NCBI GenBank assembly: GCA_009809945.1 | Contig: WTPW01000334.1 | Coordinates: forward strand, 186,488 to 250,487 | Length of the DNA stretch: 64,000 bases | Direction: 5' to 3' | Origin: Gigaspora margarita | Taxonomy: Eukaryota; Glomeromycota; Glomeromycetes; Diversisporales; Gigasporaceae | Shown: piece after piece, positions 24,050 to 36,229 of the stretch | How positions within the stretch are numbered: position 1 is the stretch's first letter | Layout of the letters: each line of letters opens with the position of its first letter | Notes under the pieces: model-generated | The model's database searches: none | What the model saw: the letters and a program-made list of their open reading frames with translations, nothing else | Told to the model about the DNA's origin: nothing | Made by a program: the position numbers and the translations under genes

Positions 24050-24890
24050 TTTGTTTTTTTTTTTGGTTTCATTTAGTTTTATTTTGTTTTGTCATTTTTT
24101 TCTTTTATTTATTATTTTTTAATTTTTTATTTTATTTTCAAAAAAAACACCAACCCAAATTTTTTGGCACTTTGCAAAAAATCTGACAACTTTTTGACAC
24201 TTTGCGCAAGCCAACTCATGCTTCTGACACTTTGCAAGAATACACTGATTTCACTAACAATTTCTAAATTTTGGAGAATGCCTCTTTAAAGAAATAAAAG
24301 TTTAGTTAGTGCTTTATTTATTTTTTCGTTTGATGTTTTTTGTTTTTTTTTGTTTTTGTTTTTTTTATTTTTTTTATTAATTTATTTTATTCTGGCACTT
24401 TGCAAAAAAATAATTTAGGCTTTTTTGATACTTTGCAAGCAAACACAGACTTTTCCAGAACTTTGCAAGAATATATACAACTTGATTTCAGCAATTTCAG
24501 TTATGAACTCTACTTCAGAGAAATGGCGATTTGGGGTTTCATTTTTTTTATTTAGTTTGCTTACATTTTCAATTTTTTTGTTTTCTTTTTACCTATTTTT
24601 TTAATTTTTAATTTTTTTATTTATTCTGCACTCTGCGAAAACTGTAATTTTGACGATTTCTGAATTGCAAGAACACAAACTCTTACTTTGTAAAATGGAA
24701 ATTTGGGGCTTCGTTTATTTTTTTTTAATTTGCTTACAGTTTTGATTTTTGTTTGTTTTTTTTTATTATTTTTTTAATTTTTTTTATTTTATTTATTTCC
24801 GACTTTCTTCAAAACTTTGCAAGAAAACAACCTGACTTCTGGCACTTTACAAAAATACCAACTCTAACTTCTCTAGCACTTTGCAAGAAG
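24050..24890. repeat. T-rich tandem repeats carrying CACTTTGCAAGAA boxes
   Basis: Three to four degenerate units of about 180-250 bp combine long T/A runs ('tttttttattttt'), a 'ggaatttggggctt'-like segment, and pairs of boxes 'ggcactttgcaaaaa', 'gacactttgcaagaa' or 'gaactttgcaagaa'. About ten boxes are seen. Strand and role are unknown. The repeats run almost to the N gap. Confidence 0.7.
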
Positions 24891-24995
24891 TAGCGAATAT
24901 AAGCAAATATGAAAAAAAGAAAATAATAGCTAACTGCAGAGTAAGAAAAATAAATGTGTTAGGCTAGTATTTTTATAGAATTAAATGTGACAAAG

Positions 24996-25473
24996 NNNNN
25001 NNNNNNNNNNNNNNNNNNNNNNNNNNNNNNNNNNNNNNNNNNNNNNNNNNNNNNNNNNNNNNNNNNNNNNNNNNNNNNNNNNNNNNNNNNNNNNNNNNNN
25101 NNNNNNNNNNNNNNNNNNNNNNNNNNNNNNNNNNNNNNNNNNNNNNNNNNNNNNNNNNNNNNNNNNNNNNNNNNNNNNNNNNNNNNNNNNNNNNNNNNNN
25201 NNNNNNNNNNNNNNNNNNNNNNNNNNNNNNNNNNNNNNNNNNNNNNNNNNNNNNNNNNNNNNNNNNNNNNNNNNNNNNNNNNNNNNNNNNNNNNNNNNNN
25301 NNNNNNNNNNNNNNNNNNNNNNNNNNNNNNNNNNNNNNNNNNNNNNNNNNNNNNNNNNNNNNNNNNNNNNNNNNNNNNNNNNNNNNNNNNNNNNNNNNNN
25401 NNNNNNNNNNNNNNNNNNNNNNNNNNNNNNNNNNNNNNNNNNNNNNNNNNNNNNNNNNNNNNNNNNNNNNNNN
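24996..25473. other. Assembly gap, 478 N
   Basis: A run of N with no sequence. Any reading frame across it is meaningless. It abuts the poly-T end of the next LINE, so the LINE's 3' target duplication cannot be read. Confidence 0.99.
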
Positions 25474-26050
25474 TTTTTTTTTTTTTTTTTTTTTTTGGTG
25501 GTCCTGCCTTTATTTTCTCAGAAATCTTTAAAATAACTATTACATTTATCATGTGTTACTACATTTTTATTTAATATAAAAGCCCATTCAGCTTTCCCTT
25601 AAGCCGCTTAAATGTGACCTGCCGCAATAGGAATTCCCTCCCAAAAAAATCTTCTGACTTTCATCTGATTTTTCTGTTCAATGGTGGCACCTGCTGGCCG
25701 TGTCTGGACCTTTTAATTAATGTTTGTCATGCAATTAGCGGTTGCATTACCTTTCAGAATCCGATTTCTAATGTTTTCTTTCGCTAATTGCCGAGTTCTT
25801 CCTAACCGTAATGACACGTTTTCTTTCATATTTTCCAAGATTTCGCTAGTCGACTCTTCGGTGTTTCTGGCATGTGAATTTTCTTTACTGACGGTCTTGT
25901 TTACTAGCAAATTTCTTCTTTTCCTTGTTCCCAAGTTTTCTTTCTTCTTTGTCCTTGTTTGTATTTTCGATAAAGATCTTTGCTCGTATTCGAGGCTGTG
26001 TAAGCGTAATTCTGCTTTTTCCAGTCCTTTACTATTTCACAATGAAAGCA

Positions 26051-26470
26051 CTATAACCATCTGTAGAAAACTTTCCATGCTGTGCAGATCCAAGAAATTG
26101 CTACCCTCTCTGCCTTCTTTCTTGAGCCTGCAATTTCTCTTAATCTGACTTCTGCATCTTTTGAAATTATCCCCAAGAGTAATTCCTTTTTCTTCTTGTA
26201 AGGATCATTCGAGTCGACCTCTTCTAGTAATACTCTAAGTTCCTCTAATTTCCTCTTGTTCATGACGAAAATTGAGGTCTCGTTTGTCACTAACTGAATT
26301 ACTTCTTCCTCTATGTTTTTCCAAAGTTTCTGGTAGACCACGCACTCCAACAGGTGATCTTGATCTTCAACTCCAGCTAAGCATGCCACACATCGCGCAT
26401 TTGGGAAATTTTCAGGGTTTCTAATACTAAGTTTGTCTAATGTAGGTAATAAATTATTAATATATTTCAT
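26051..26470 (-). pseudogene. LINE C C-terminal Cys/His tail
   Basis: 'MKYINNLLPTLDKL' and 'CVACLAGVEDQDHLLECVVY' (C-x2-C...H-x3-C) form the zinc-binding tail that follows RNase H in fungal LINEs. It ends in a basic helical stretch 'SRKKAERVAISWICTAWKVF'. The smaller frame at 25713-25934 continues the same tail after a break. Confidence 0.8.
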
Positions 26471-27204
26471 TCTAACTAACCATTTGTAACTCTTTTTAAT
26501 GTATCTAAATTTAGTTTGTTGTTTTTTAATTTGATCCCTCCAAAGAAACTCCCACGTGTTATTCCTTTCTGCGTTATGCTCTTTTATTCTCTTTACTGCC
26601 TTTGTCTCTGCCCACTCACGCTCTATTGTGCTTTCGACATGAAGTTGATGAAAGATCTAATTGGTATATCTATGATCGTTAAGTCACATTTTGTTACTGT
26701 GTTTAGTTCTTTCATCCAATCAAGCGGTATTTCGATTGTATCCATCGACAATGTTCCCTTTTTTGCGAGAGCATCAGCTATTTCATTAAATTGGACTTTG
26801 CTGTGCCCTTTTACCTTGACTAGTCATATCTTGAGACTTTTTGTGTTATAGCAATCTGTGATCTGTCAGAGAATACTATTGTTCTTTCCCTTTAATATGT
26901 CTCTTGTTCTATTTAACCTAGCCTTTCTTATTTCAATCGAATCAATTGCTGCTTGACTGTCGGTGTACACTATGACCGAGTTTATATGGTACTGTTAAAA
27001 GGGCAGTCCAAATAGCTCAAATTTCAGCCCTCGTTGAAGAGGGCAATCCCGTATACTACCACTGAAACGTGTATCTGTAATTACTTCCTGGTTTCTTATA
27101 GCAAGCCAACCAATTCCCATACTTTTTTGTGTTCCACCATCAGATGATAACTTGTCCAGTGATCCGTCTGTGTAAAAACTTATTTCCTTTTCTATTGAAA
27201 GCTT

Positions 27205-28374
27205 TTACGCAATTTTAAGCAGAGACCTAAGCACTTTGCTGTTGCTTATTCGCCTTTTAAGGTACTCCTGCATGGGATTTTCTATTAATAATGTATGTGA
27301 AATCTGGGGAGGTATCTGAGTAGATCTAAATTTGTCTGGGATGAAAGTGCATGGGTCTTGGATTATGTATATCTGTCTATCCCTACTGCTTATGAAATTC
27401 CTCCCTATTACGTGGCCTTTTTCGGGTTTGCATTCAAAATTGCAACCCCCGGATGGTTTTTCTTTGTTTAAGTTGCAACCCTCGCACTTTTTTAAGTGCC
27501 ACTCTTGCTTACTTCTATCCACGTTACATAGCCAGTGCTCTATCAACACCCTTTTACTTCCTCGAAATTCTTCTATTCTCCCAACGATTGTGTACTGTAC
27601 CTCTCTTTGCAATGTTACCCATTCTCGCTTCCTTTTGTCTTGGCCAGCAAAACTGTGTCTTGGTGCACACGCACCTAAGTTGGAATTCGAAGTATGCCAT
27701 TTTTCCTTTGTTTTCCTTAGGTCCTTGGATTCAAGTACTTCTATTTCTAATTCTTTATACCATTGTGGTATCACTCCTTTGCCGCTTTTTCCTTGCAGCT
27801 TTTGTACTTGTCTCCACGTAAGCAAGTGATCACCATTCTCGTCCATAACCTGCTCTATTGTAAAAATGTTTAGATCTTGATTCTTTCTGAAGCTTTTGAG
27901 TGCTTTGTCTGAAATTATCTCTGAGAAGGCTACACCAGAATTTAAAATTTTCATCTCTTCCTCTTTTATAGTACTGTGGAAACTAATTTCATTCACCCTT
28001 GCTTCTTTTAGGACTTTGCATGTGAGGTTGTATTTCTCATCCAACCTTGCCATCTGTTCCTTCTCCATGTTCAACAAACAAACAGGGCTTTTGTTGTCTA
28101 CTTGTGCCTGCTTGAGTCTTATATTAGTTGTAATGCCGAGTGTTCCCAGATCATTCAACCTCATTTGCAACTCTGTGAAATGGTGTGCTAGCTGTGTCTG
28201 CCATAAAGATCTAAAGTCAAATAGCCCTCTATACTCTATTATGCTGTTTGCTGATGTAGCTGGAAAACCAAGCTTGTGTTTGACAATCCTGAGAATTGGA
28301 CTTTGTAGCTTTAGGCAAGTTTGATATAATAAAAATAATGTTTGCAGACTAAATTCAACTCTTGGTATTAGCAC
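27205..28374 (-). pseudogene. LINE C connection region with Cys cluster, leading to RNase H
   Basis: A 389-residue frame. The N-terminal two thirds is the RT thumb/connection ('SPILRIVKHKLGFPATSANS'). A zinc-knuckle-like cluster 'CEGCNLN...CNFEC' lies near 27440-27500. The end ('NSKVLRSLLKIA') is followed, after a break, by RNase H from 'FYTDGSLDKLSSDGG' (about 27170) through 'VYTDSQAAIDSIE' (about 26960) to 'FNEIADALAKKG' (about 26780). Confidence 0.8.
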
Positions 28375-28389
28375 CTGATTGATGATATA

Positions 28390-29259
28390 CTATATCTGAT
28401 TCAATGACATTTTCTTATTTCTAATTGTTCGTGCGATCTCTAGGATTTCTCTTTTGGCAATGTCTATATTACATTCATTACCTCCCTTTTCAGAAAGCCA
28501 AATTCCTAAATACCTTACAGTTTCTTTATAACTCTGCCTTTTCACTTGTACCTTATCTAAACCCATTTCTACTGCGTCCGATCCTTCTTTTTCTTTTGTA
28601 TTTCTTTTTTTATTTAAAACTATGAGTTCTGACTTCTTTCCATTTATCTCTATATCGTTTAGCTTGAAGAACTCATTGGATATGGCAATTATGTTTTCCA
28701 TCTCTGCCTTTGTTTTTGCTAACCAGAGCATATCATCAGCATATGCGAGCGTCGGTTGTCTCCACTTTATGCTTTCTAGCCTGTTATGTTTGGGGTCTGT
28801 GGGCCATAGCACCTCCATTTCATACCCCAAATCGCTCCTTTCTTGGATCTGTTGAAGCAAAGGATCATAAAAAATTCTCCAAAGGAGAGAGGATATCACC
28901 TCTTCTTGGTCAATTCTATCGTTTGCTATTACGCTCTCTGTCGTTCCATAGTGAGTTATTATTCTTATTTCTCTTTGTACAAAAAGGTCCATAATAAATG
29001 CCCTTCCTTTCTCTTGGATCTTGATATGCTTCATAGCAAGTTCTAGCGACTCTGTGCTAACCAAATCGAAGGCTTTTTTCATATCCTGTAGGACTATCCA
29101 CATTTCTTTCTTTTTTTGTTTTGCATCTTCCCTTAGGTTGTTCAATATGTGTATTGGGTGCTCTACGCAGCCCCTAGGCAGTCCCGCATAATTTTCACCT
29201 TTTAGTATCTTGTGCTCCTGTATGACTTTGCCTAATCTTTTATCGAGTATGCATACCAC
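28390..29259 (-). pseudogene. LINE C reverse transcriptase core
   Basis: 'YAGLPRGCVEHPIHIL' (the region before motif A), 'VLQDMKKAFDLVSTESL' (motif A, catalytic Asp), 'DRIDQEEVISSLLWRIFYDP' (motif B, reading EEV where many LINEs have a G-x-P-type loop) and 'LAYADDMLWLAK' (YADD, motif C, near 28735) are in order in one frame of about 290 residues. RT copies the element RNA at the nicked target. The thumb continues as 'VRYLGIWLSEKGG'. The frame is closed upstream by breaks near 29.3 kb. Confidence 0.88.
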
Positions 29260-29592
29260 ACATTTTCAGAAGGTCTCGATTAATAAAATTGGCCTTATGT
29301 TGGATAGATTGTAATTCTATTCCTCATTTTTCAGAATTGGATATAACTGACTGATCTTCTACTTTGTCAGCACTTTGCCCTCTTTTAAACATTTGGATGC
29401 GAATTTGCAAAAGAACTGTATAGCTTTTTTTCCTGCTTTTTTAATCAGAGGATAACCTATGCCTGATAACCCTGGTACTGATTTGGGTTTTACATCCTGT
29501 AAGGAAGAAGTCCATTCCTCTGCTATGACATCCCTTAGCAGATCTTCAAACCAACCTTCTTATACCTCTACCAGTGGTTGGTATGTTGCTTT

Positions 29593-30063
29593 TCATTTGT
29601 CGTCCATGTTCGATGTAAACTTCCTTTTCCTAAATTGCTTAACAAAGTGGATGCGTGATTGCTCTTTCATCTCCTCCGGGTTTGTAATTAATTCCAGGTC
29701 ATTCTCGTTTTCTATCATGATCCTGTCTAGTCTAATTTTCCTTGCGGGCCTATCCAATAAGCTATTGATCATGTATCTCTGATCGGTAACAATCATATCA
29801 CATCTAGCTTCTATTCTTTCTTGTATCTTCTTTTCCTTTTCTTTTTGTTTTTCCATATGCCACTTCTTGTTTAAAGTGCTCCACCAGCCTTCATATGTGC
29901 TTCTGGTCTCCTTTAGTCTTAGGTTCATATCCTTTAGAAGAGGGATTTTTGGGTCTTCTCTTTTGTTAATTAACTGGATTTTTTGGTCAAGATTTACTAT
30001 TTTTCTGCTTATACGTTTAATTCCTTTCTCCTTCTTAAGACTGTAACATATGTGGCTAATCAC
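29593..30063 (-). pseudogene. LINE C segment between endonuclease and RT
   Basis: A Lys/Arg-rich helical stretch ('MEKQKEKEKKIQERIEARCD') followed by 'TDQRYMINSLLDRPARKI' and 'LDRIMIENENDLELITNPEE', the usual linker just before the RT fingers in RNase H-type LINEs. It extends upstream to the truncation point near 30195. Confidence 0.7.
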
Positions 30064-30402
30064 TTTGAAGTTCTTTTTTAGTTTATCCAGTTCACTTCTA
30101 TTCTTCGGAATGAGTATCCTTTCCTTTTTGATCTTTTTCTTTAGGATTGTAGCGTGGGCACTACTTAATATGCAGTTTTGAATGATGTCCCAGTGAATAT
30201 GATTATTAATTGATCATAATATCTCATTAATTTATGCCAGTTTTTACCAGTTTTCAATATTTGTAATATTTTCACTATATTTCAAATTCACTATACCGTA
30301 AATGTTCGTAATTATTATACCTGCGTAATACTCTGTAGTTACTATAGTGTAAACTTACGTAATTATTACCCTTACATAATATTTTGTACTAATCGTAAGT
30401 AT

Positions 30403-31449
30403 CAGTCATACGACATGTCTTTTTGATTAACATCTATAATAAAAATTATAATAAAAACATATGAATTTACTATAAACTTCAAGCTGAAGATTATTTTCAA
30501 CTTTACTATTAACTNCAAATTAAATTTTTNGGAAATATAGAGCAAGGGGAGGAGAAAAAGGTAGTACAAAAATCGGATTAAAATTTTGCCAATTTTGCAT
30601 CTTTTCAAAATGTAACTCTGTCAAAAACAAATATTTACAAATTTTAAATCAGCAGTTATGTGTAAAATTATGCTCTGAACAACTTTACTTAGGCGACGGA
30701 AGTAGGTTACCTTGTAAGAAAAATGGGTTACCTATGTACTAAATTTAAAATTTATCATATTTTATGATCTAACTTTTTTCCTTATTAGGTAACCTACTTT
30801 GGGCTCTTAAGCAAAGTTGTTCGGCATGTAATTTTACATCACATTTGAGATTGAATCGCGCTTTTCGGACCTTTTACCAAGTGAAAAATGGGTTTAAAGT
30901 TAGAAAAAAATTTTTTAATTTTTTAAAAAAATTTTTTTCTAACTTTAAACCCATTTTTCACTTAGTAAAAGGTACGAAAAGCGCGATTCAATCTCAAATG
31001 TGATGTAAAATTACATGCTGAACAACTTTGCTTAAGAGCCCAAAGTAGGTTACCAAATAAGGAAAAAAAGTTAGATCATGAAATATGATAAATTTTAACT
31101 TTAGTACATAGGTAACCCATTTTTCTTACAAGGTAACCTACTTCCGTCGCCTAAGTAAAGTTGTTCAGAGCATAAGTTTACACATAACTGCTGATTTACA
31201 ATTTGTAAATATTTGTTTTTGACAGAGTTACATTTTGAAAAGTGCAAAATTGGCAAAATTTTAATCCGATTTTTGTACTTCTTTTTCTCCTCCCCTTGCT
31301 CTATATTTCCGAAAAATTTAATTTGAAGTTAATAGTAAAGTTGAAAATAATCTTCAGCTTGAAGTTTATAGTAAATTCATATGTTTTTATTATAATTTTT
31401 ATTATAGATGCCATTTGGAGCTATTTTCATCAGACATGTCGTATGACTG
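30403..31449. repeat. 1,047-bp near-perfect palindrome (foldback element)
   Basis: The left end CAGTCATACGACATGTCT (30403-30420) and right end AGACATGTCGTATGACTG (31432-31449) are exact complements. The arms stay complementary almost throughout and meet near 30926 at 'aaattttttaattttttaaa'. GTAT lies on both sides (30399-30402, 31450-31453). Small differences (one arm carries 'ccatttggagctattttcat' near the end) show some drift. No transposase. The core phrase 'tctgaacaactttacttagg' recurs in weaker form in the foldbacks near 39.3 and 41.2 kb. Confidence 0.88.
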
Positions 31450-32009
31450 GTATTACATAAGTTTATACTTGCATAAAAACTTGCAAAGTTTACGCATATT
31501 TTTTTTTGCTAATGATAGAAGTAGACTTTTACGTCCCTTAGATAATACCAGAAAAGTATATAGCAGTTAATTATATGGAGAAACCCACATTACCATGGGA
31601 TTTTAGACAAATAGAAGGTGTTATCGTAAACGTGCCAATAACCACACAATAGCAATTAATAGATGCTGCTAAAGAACTGTGAAAAATTTATTACTTTTAT
31701 AGATTGCCAGAGAATTAGAACAAAATTATAAAACTGCAGAACCAGAGATCAGTAGGCACAGACACAAAAGAGAAAATTCTGAACAACATAGACCTAATAT
31801 AAGAAAAGATTACACAAACAACAAGAGCTGGAAATGAAGTCATACTCCCAATTACTGATTACAAGAAAGTGAATAAAATAATCAAGATACTTAAAGAAAA
31901 TTTTGAATTAACAACATACTGATACATCTACTCCAATTACCTGAATTGGAAAGACCAAATTAGAACTTATTTGAATAGCATAAGGGACATTCGAATTTGA
32001 TAACTTCCA

Positions 32010-32650
32010 GGATCAATGTTATACAAGTATTTATATAGTATAGTATTGTAAAACCTGAATTTTTGAGTCTAATCAAACTTAAAAAAACATTAATATCAAT
32101 TCAACACTTTACTAATAAATCAGTTTTGTAGCGAGTATCTCTTCAAGAAATCCAGTTGTATCATATTGCATCACATGAATAAAAGTTAGATCTATTGAGA
32201 GTTGAAGTACTACCTACTATATAGTAAGAGATAATAAAAATATATTGTACTGCTTAATTTGTGAAGCTTAACGTTATTTTTTCATTTTTTTTATGATTAT
32301 TTAAGTAATCAACTTGTTTATTTTATTTGTAGGTTTTTGTAGACTGTTTTCAAAAGTTGTTTGTTCTTTGAAGATATTTGATTCAATATAAGTCATTTTA
32401 TATATATGATAATATAGCTTTGTTAAATTATATAAAATTTTAAAAAAATATTAATAAAGAATGTGTAACTTGTTACCAGAAACTTTTTTAATTAAGTTCT
32501 TGCATTTGTAAGTTGTATTATAATTCAGATGAATGGTTTTATTCTTTACTATGCAAAGTTATTAATATAATAAAAGAAATTGTAATATTTGAATTGCGCT
32601 TGTTGAATGGTTAAGTTGTTTAATTATTATCTATCTGTTTTTACGAAATA
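32010..32650. other. AT-rich stretch, nothing recognised
   Basis: It lies between ORF1-like scraps and the LINE D endonuclease. No protein-like frame or inverted repeat was recognised, so it may be a later insertion or an extremely decayed part of the LINE. Confidence 0.4.
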
Positions 32651-32869
32651 TGTATCATGTGGTTTAAAAACAGTTTTATGATTGGTCAACTCTCTCATAA
32701 TCAAACCCGTGCATTTCTGAAAAATAAGAAAGTCTCTCATGCTTATTTAAATACAATCATTATAACTCAGACTAGAACAACAATACCCAACACTGCAGTT
32801 AGTGACCAACAAACTACCAAAATTAAAAATATACCTGAGGAGACAATAAATGATTAACTAGAAACAATC

Positions 32870-33530
32870 AATATAGCAATCTACAATGTTCAAAGGTTAA
32901 ACAACAAAACAAAATACCAAACTTGGTTAACATATTGTAATGAAGAAATATTCATATAATAGCTATATCCGAGACAAAGCTGAAGCAAAACAATAATTAT
33001 GCTTTAACAAATCTATTATATAAAGTCTTTACATCAAATCATATTCTAGTTGTAACTAGATTATGAGAAGCAAGTATGGGACCTGCTCTAGCTATAAGAT
33101 GAGACCTCTGTTTATATATACACAACATAGAAATAGAGCTAGAAACAGCTATAATAATAGATCTGTTTTTTCTGTAAAAAAATAAAAAGAGGATTATTTC
33201 AGTATACCTGCCACAAACTAAAAAGGAATTAAATGCTAAAACTTAGAATAAGATTATAAGATAGGTAATGGATGCATGTGCATGGGGTTAGCAAGCATTT
33301 GTGATGGGAGATTTTAACACAAACAAGAAAAGGAAAAGGAACTCACCACTACTTCATATATGAGTACAATTGGTTATGTAAGCATAATGGAAGCATATAA
33401 TATAATGAAATCTTCAGATAGATGAGCTATGGTTGCCCCAGATATGATAATGGACTTTGAAATCCTAGTACTGAGAAGTGTGAAGGATGTAATAGACAGT
33501 GACCATAAGATTTGGTGTGTAGATAGAAGA
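32870..33530 (+). pseudogene. LINE D APE-type endonuclease remnant
   Basis: 'NIAIYNVQRLNNKTKYQTW' (N-terminal strand with Asn), 'AISETKLKQ'-like sequence in a shifted frame (catalytic Glu), a GDFN motif at about 33306-33318 ('GDFNTNKK'), and 'VIDSDHKIW' (SDH) at about 33491-33520 appear in the order expected of an APE nuclease. It is split by several frame changes. A preceding frame (32657-32857) is its N-terminal extension. Confidence 0.7.
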
Positions 33531-34379
33531 CCTTATTACTAAAAAACAAAAAGAATAATACAAAAAAGCAGAAGAAATAATGAAAGATATACAAGTATAA
33601 TAAAATGAAAGAAAAGAACTAGTTAAAATTTGGGAGACACATCGACACAGAACTGCGAAAACATAAAAAAAAGTTTGAATCAATACAGGAAGAGAAACAA
33701 CTTGACAGCTTATAGCTAATATGGAATACAGCAGTAAAAATAGCAGCAAACAAGTTCATACCATTCACCTATACCAGACAAAAAGAGTTTTATGTACACT
33801 CCTTCAAGGCCACTAAAATGCATACAGCAATGATGCTAATGAGTAAACTTATAAATAAGATAAGAAATTTGAAGCCTCTGGCTACTTCAACGAGTATAAT
33901 TTCAGAAGTAGATAAAATAAGAAAGTGGGTAACAGATCTAACTGAAGTAGAAATTGAAAGAATAAAGGCTAAAGACATGCAGTCCAAATGAGAAGAAACA
34001 ATAAAAATACTAAAAGAAATTAAAATAATGTTTTGGACAGCCAGTAATGCAAAAAATAATAAAGAATAAAATGATAGATAAAATTTTATATGGATTGAAA
34101 ATATAACAATATGAGGGAAAACACTACAAGAATAATAAATAGTATCCTGAACAGGCAAGTTGATAATGTAAATTGGGAAAAGATATGTACAATAAATGAT
34201 GTAATTGTGAAAAAAAGTGAGATTAAAGCAGCAACGAAACAACATTTTCAAACCTGAATACACAAGAACCTGACAAACATGGAGTACTGGAAAGAATGGA
34301 GCGAATAATATAAAAAAAAATATTTCAAAGGGCACTTATAGGAATTTGATGAATAAGATAGATTGTGCAGAACTGAATA

Positions 34380-35330
34380 AGACGATAATGGCATCACCAA
34401 ATCACAAAGCAACAGGCCCGACAAGTACATCAAATGAAATGTTCAAGAATCTATAGCTGACTCAAAGAAAATATTTAAACACCTACTCAATGCATGCCTA
34501 AGGTTGAGAAGAGTGCTATCACAATAGTTACAAGTGAATATATAGCCAATATCAAAGAAAAAGGTATATAATAATAAACTTAAAAACACATGTTCCCAAT
34601 AATGTTAATAGAACATGAACAGAAAATACTAATGAAAACATTGACAACACGATTAGCTAATATGCTATTGATATCGAACATACTATCACCATGGAATTTT
34701 GTAGCATTACCCCAACAGTCAATGATGCAACTGATGAATAACCTAATAAATATTATAGAAGATACAGAAATTAACAAGAAAAGTTATAGCTTTTGGCACA
34801 GGATATGTCAAAAACCTTTAACTTAGTGCACATTCTATTACTAGACTCAGCTCTAAATCAATCAGAATACCAAATCAATTTATTGAAATAATAACATCAT
34901 TCTTTTTAATCAAAAATCACAGGTCATTTTGAACACAGGTAAAATGGACATATATGAAGTACAGGACAGTGTGGACCAGGGAAAACCTTTTTCCTATTAC
35001 TGTAAAGAATATACTATGACCCATTGATACATCGAATTTAGCAACAATGTAAAGGTTATACAATGGCTATGAACAATAAGGAAAGAATAGAAGAATCGAT
35101 CTCAGTTATAGCATATATGGATGACTCGTTATGGGTAGTGAAAAATAAGGAAGGACTGGAAACAATTGTAAAGATAGTGAGCTCCTTCTATAAGTTCTCA
35201 GGATACATATAAACCCAAATAAGTCTGTACTACTAAAAATAAAGCACTGGATGCCTTGATAATCTTCAAAGAGATAGAAATCAAAAATCAAAGAATGGAA
35301 CTATTAAAATACCTGAAAGGATAGTTTATG
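34380..35330 (+). pseudogene. LINE D reverse transcriptase remnant
   Basis: The RT palm is identified by 'IAYMDDSLWVVKNKEG' (YMDD at 35114-35125). Upstream, 'QSMMQLMNNLINIIEDTEIN' and a 'RPILLIEHEQKILMKTLTTRL'-like segment mark the fingers, and 'GPTSTSNEM'-like sequence near 34420 marks the entry loop. Downstream, 'AIYVLNSVVLARTAYRLQ' (35328-35633) is the thumb/connection. Broken by many changes. Confidence 0.7.
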
Positions 35331-36229
35331 CTAAACAAGTCAAAGAAAATAATACAAAAAAAGATTATAGAAGAAATGATGGCCAGCATAAAGCATATAG
35401 GGATATCTAAAATAACAGAAAAACAAGCAATATATGTTCTGAATTCAGTGGTATTAGCTAGAACCGCTTACAGATTGCAAGTAGCACTATTGACAGACAG
35501 GCAAATAAACTATATAACTAATCTCTATACTAGTATTGTTAAGAGTAAGGCACGGCTTGTGAGAAATGTCCCCAAAATATTTATACAATATCTAGGAATA
35601 CAGGCCCTAAGAAAACTAGAACAGGTACAATAGCAACAACATGTTAGAACCTTCACGAGAGCATTAATAACAATAAACTTGGATGGGTCACCTTTAAAGA
35701 GTATGCTTCAGCAACTACAAATAACAGCTGCAACAAATACATCGATACTAACAGAAAGACCTGTATTTCTGATATCTGAATCAACAACAGTGCTTGCGCA
35801 CTTGATAAGTACAATACATGAGTTAGGAATAACAATAGAACAAGCAGGTACCCTATGACTGATAGCAGAAAAGATACAGGCAACCCCAATAAACACAACA
35901 GAAAGAAAAAAGAGACAGTATGCTAAAAAGGAGTCTTAACAAAGTGGGACTGAAATGGGCCAAACAACTTGTAGTTTATAATTCTGAAAAGATGCTAAAA
36001 TGGGAGGAAGTACATAATAGTATAAGGAAGATATCTAGAGGTGGTAAACCAAGATGGTTCAGAGAGATTTGTGAATAATTAGAAGCACTTGAGAACCTAA
36101 TGTTAAAATTAAAAAAGCTGAATCTATTACATTCAATAGAATAGAAAAAGAAGATAATACAAAATGGATAGTAATGAAAACAGAAGTCTGAAGAAAAATT
36201 TCAAGCAGGAAAGGTGAATGACTAATTGC

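Larger units (their letters stand above)
25474..30195 (-). mobile_element. LINE C: 5'-truncated RNase H-bearing LINE
   Basis: The minus strand runs from a pre-RT region (about 30.2-29.4 kb) through RT (29.3-28.4 kb), a long connection (28.4-27.2 kb), RNase H (about 27.2-26.7 kb) and a Cys/His tail (26.5-26.0 kb), to AATAAAG and poly-A (T's at 25474-25496). No endonuclease remains, so about 2 kb is lost by 5' truncation near 30195. GC content is visibly higher than the surroundings and frames are long, so this copy is younger than LINE B or D. A few frame breaks are present. Confidence 0.85.

Noticed and set aside
24959-25574. Long reading frames crossing the N gap on both strands
   Set aside because: Almost all residues are unknown; the frames are products of the N run and the poly-T end of LINE C.
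27332-28324. Plus-strand frames of 120-165 codons opposite LINE C
   Set aside because: They are antisense shadows of the LINE connection region, which has a recognisable Cys cluster on the minus strand.
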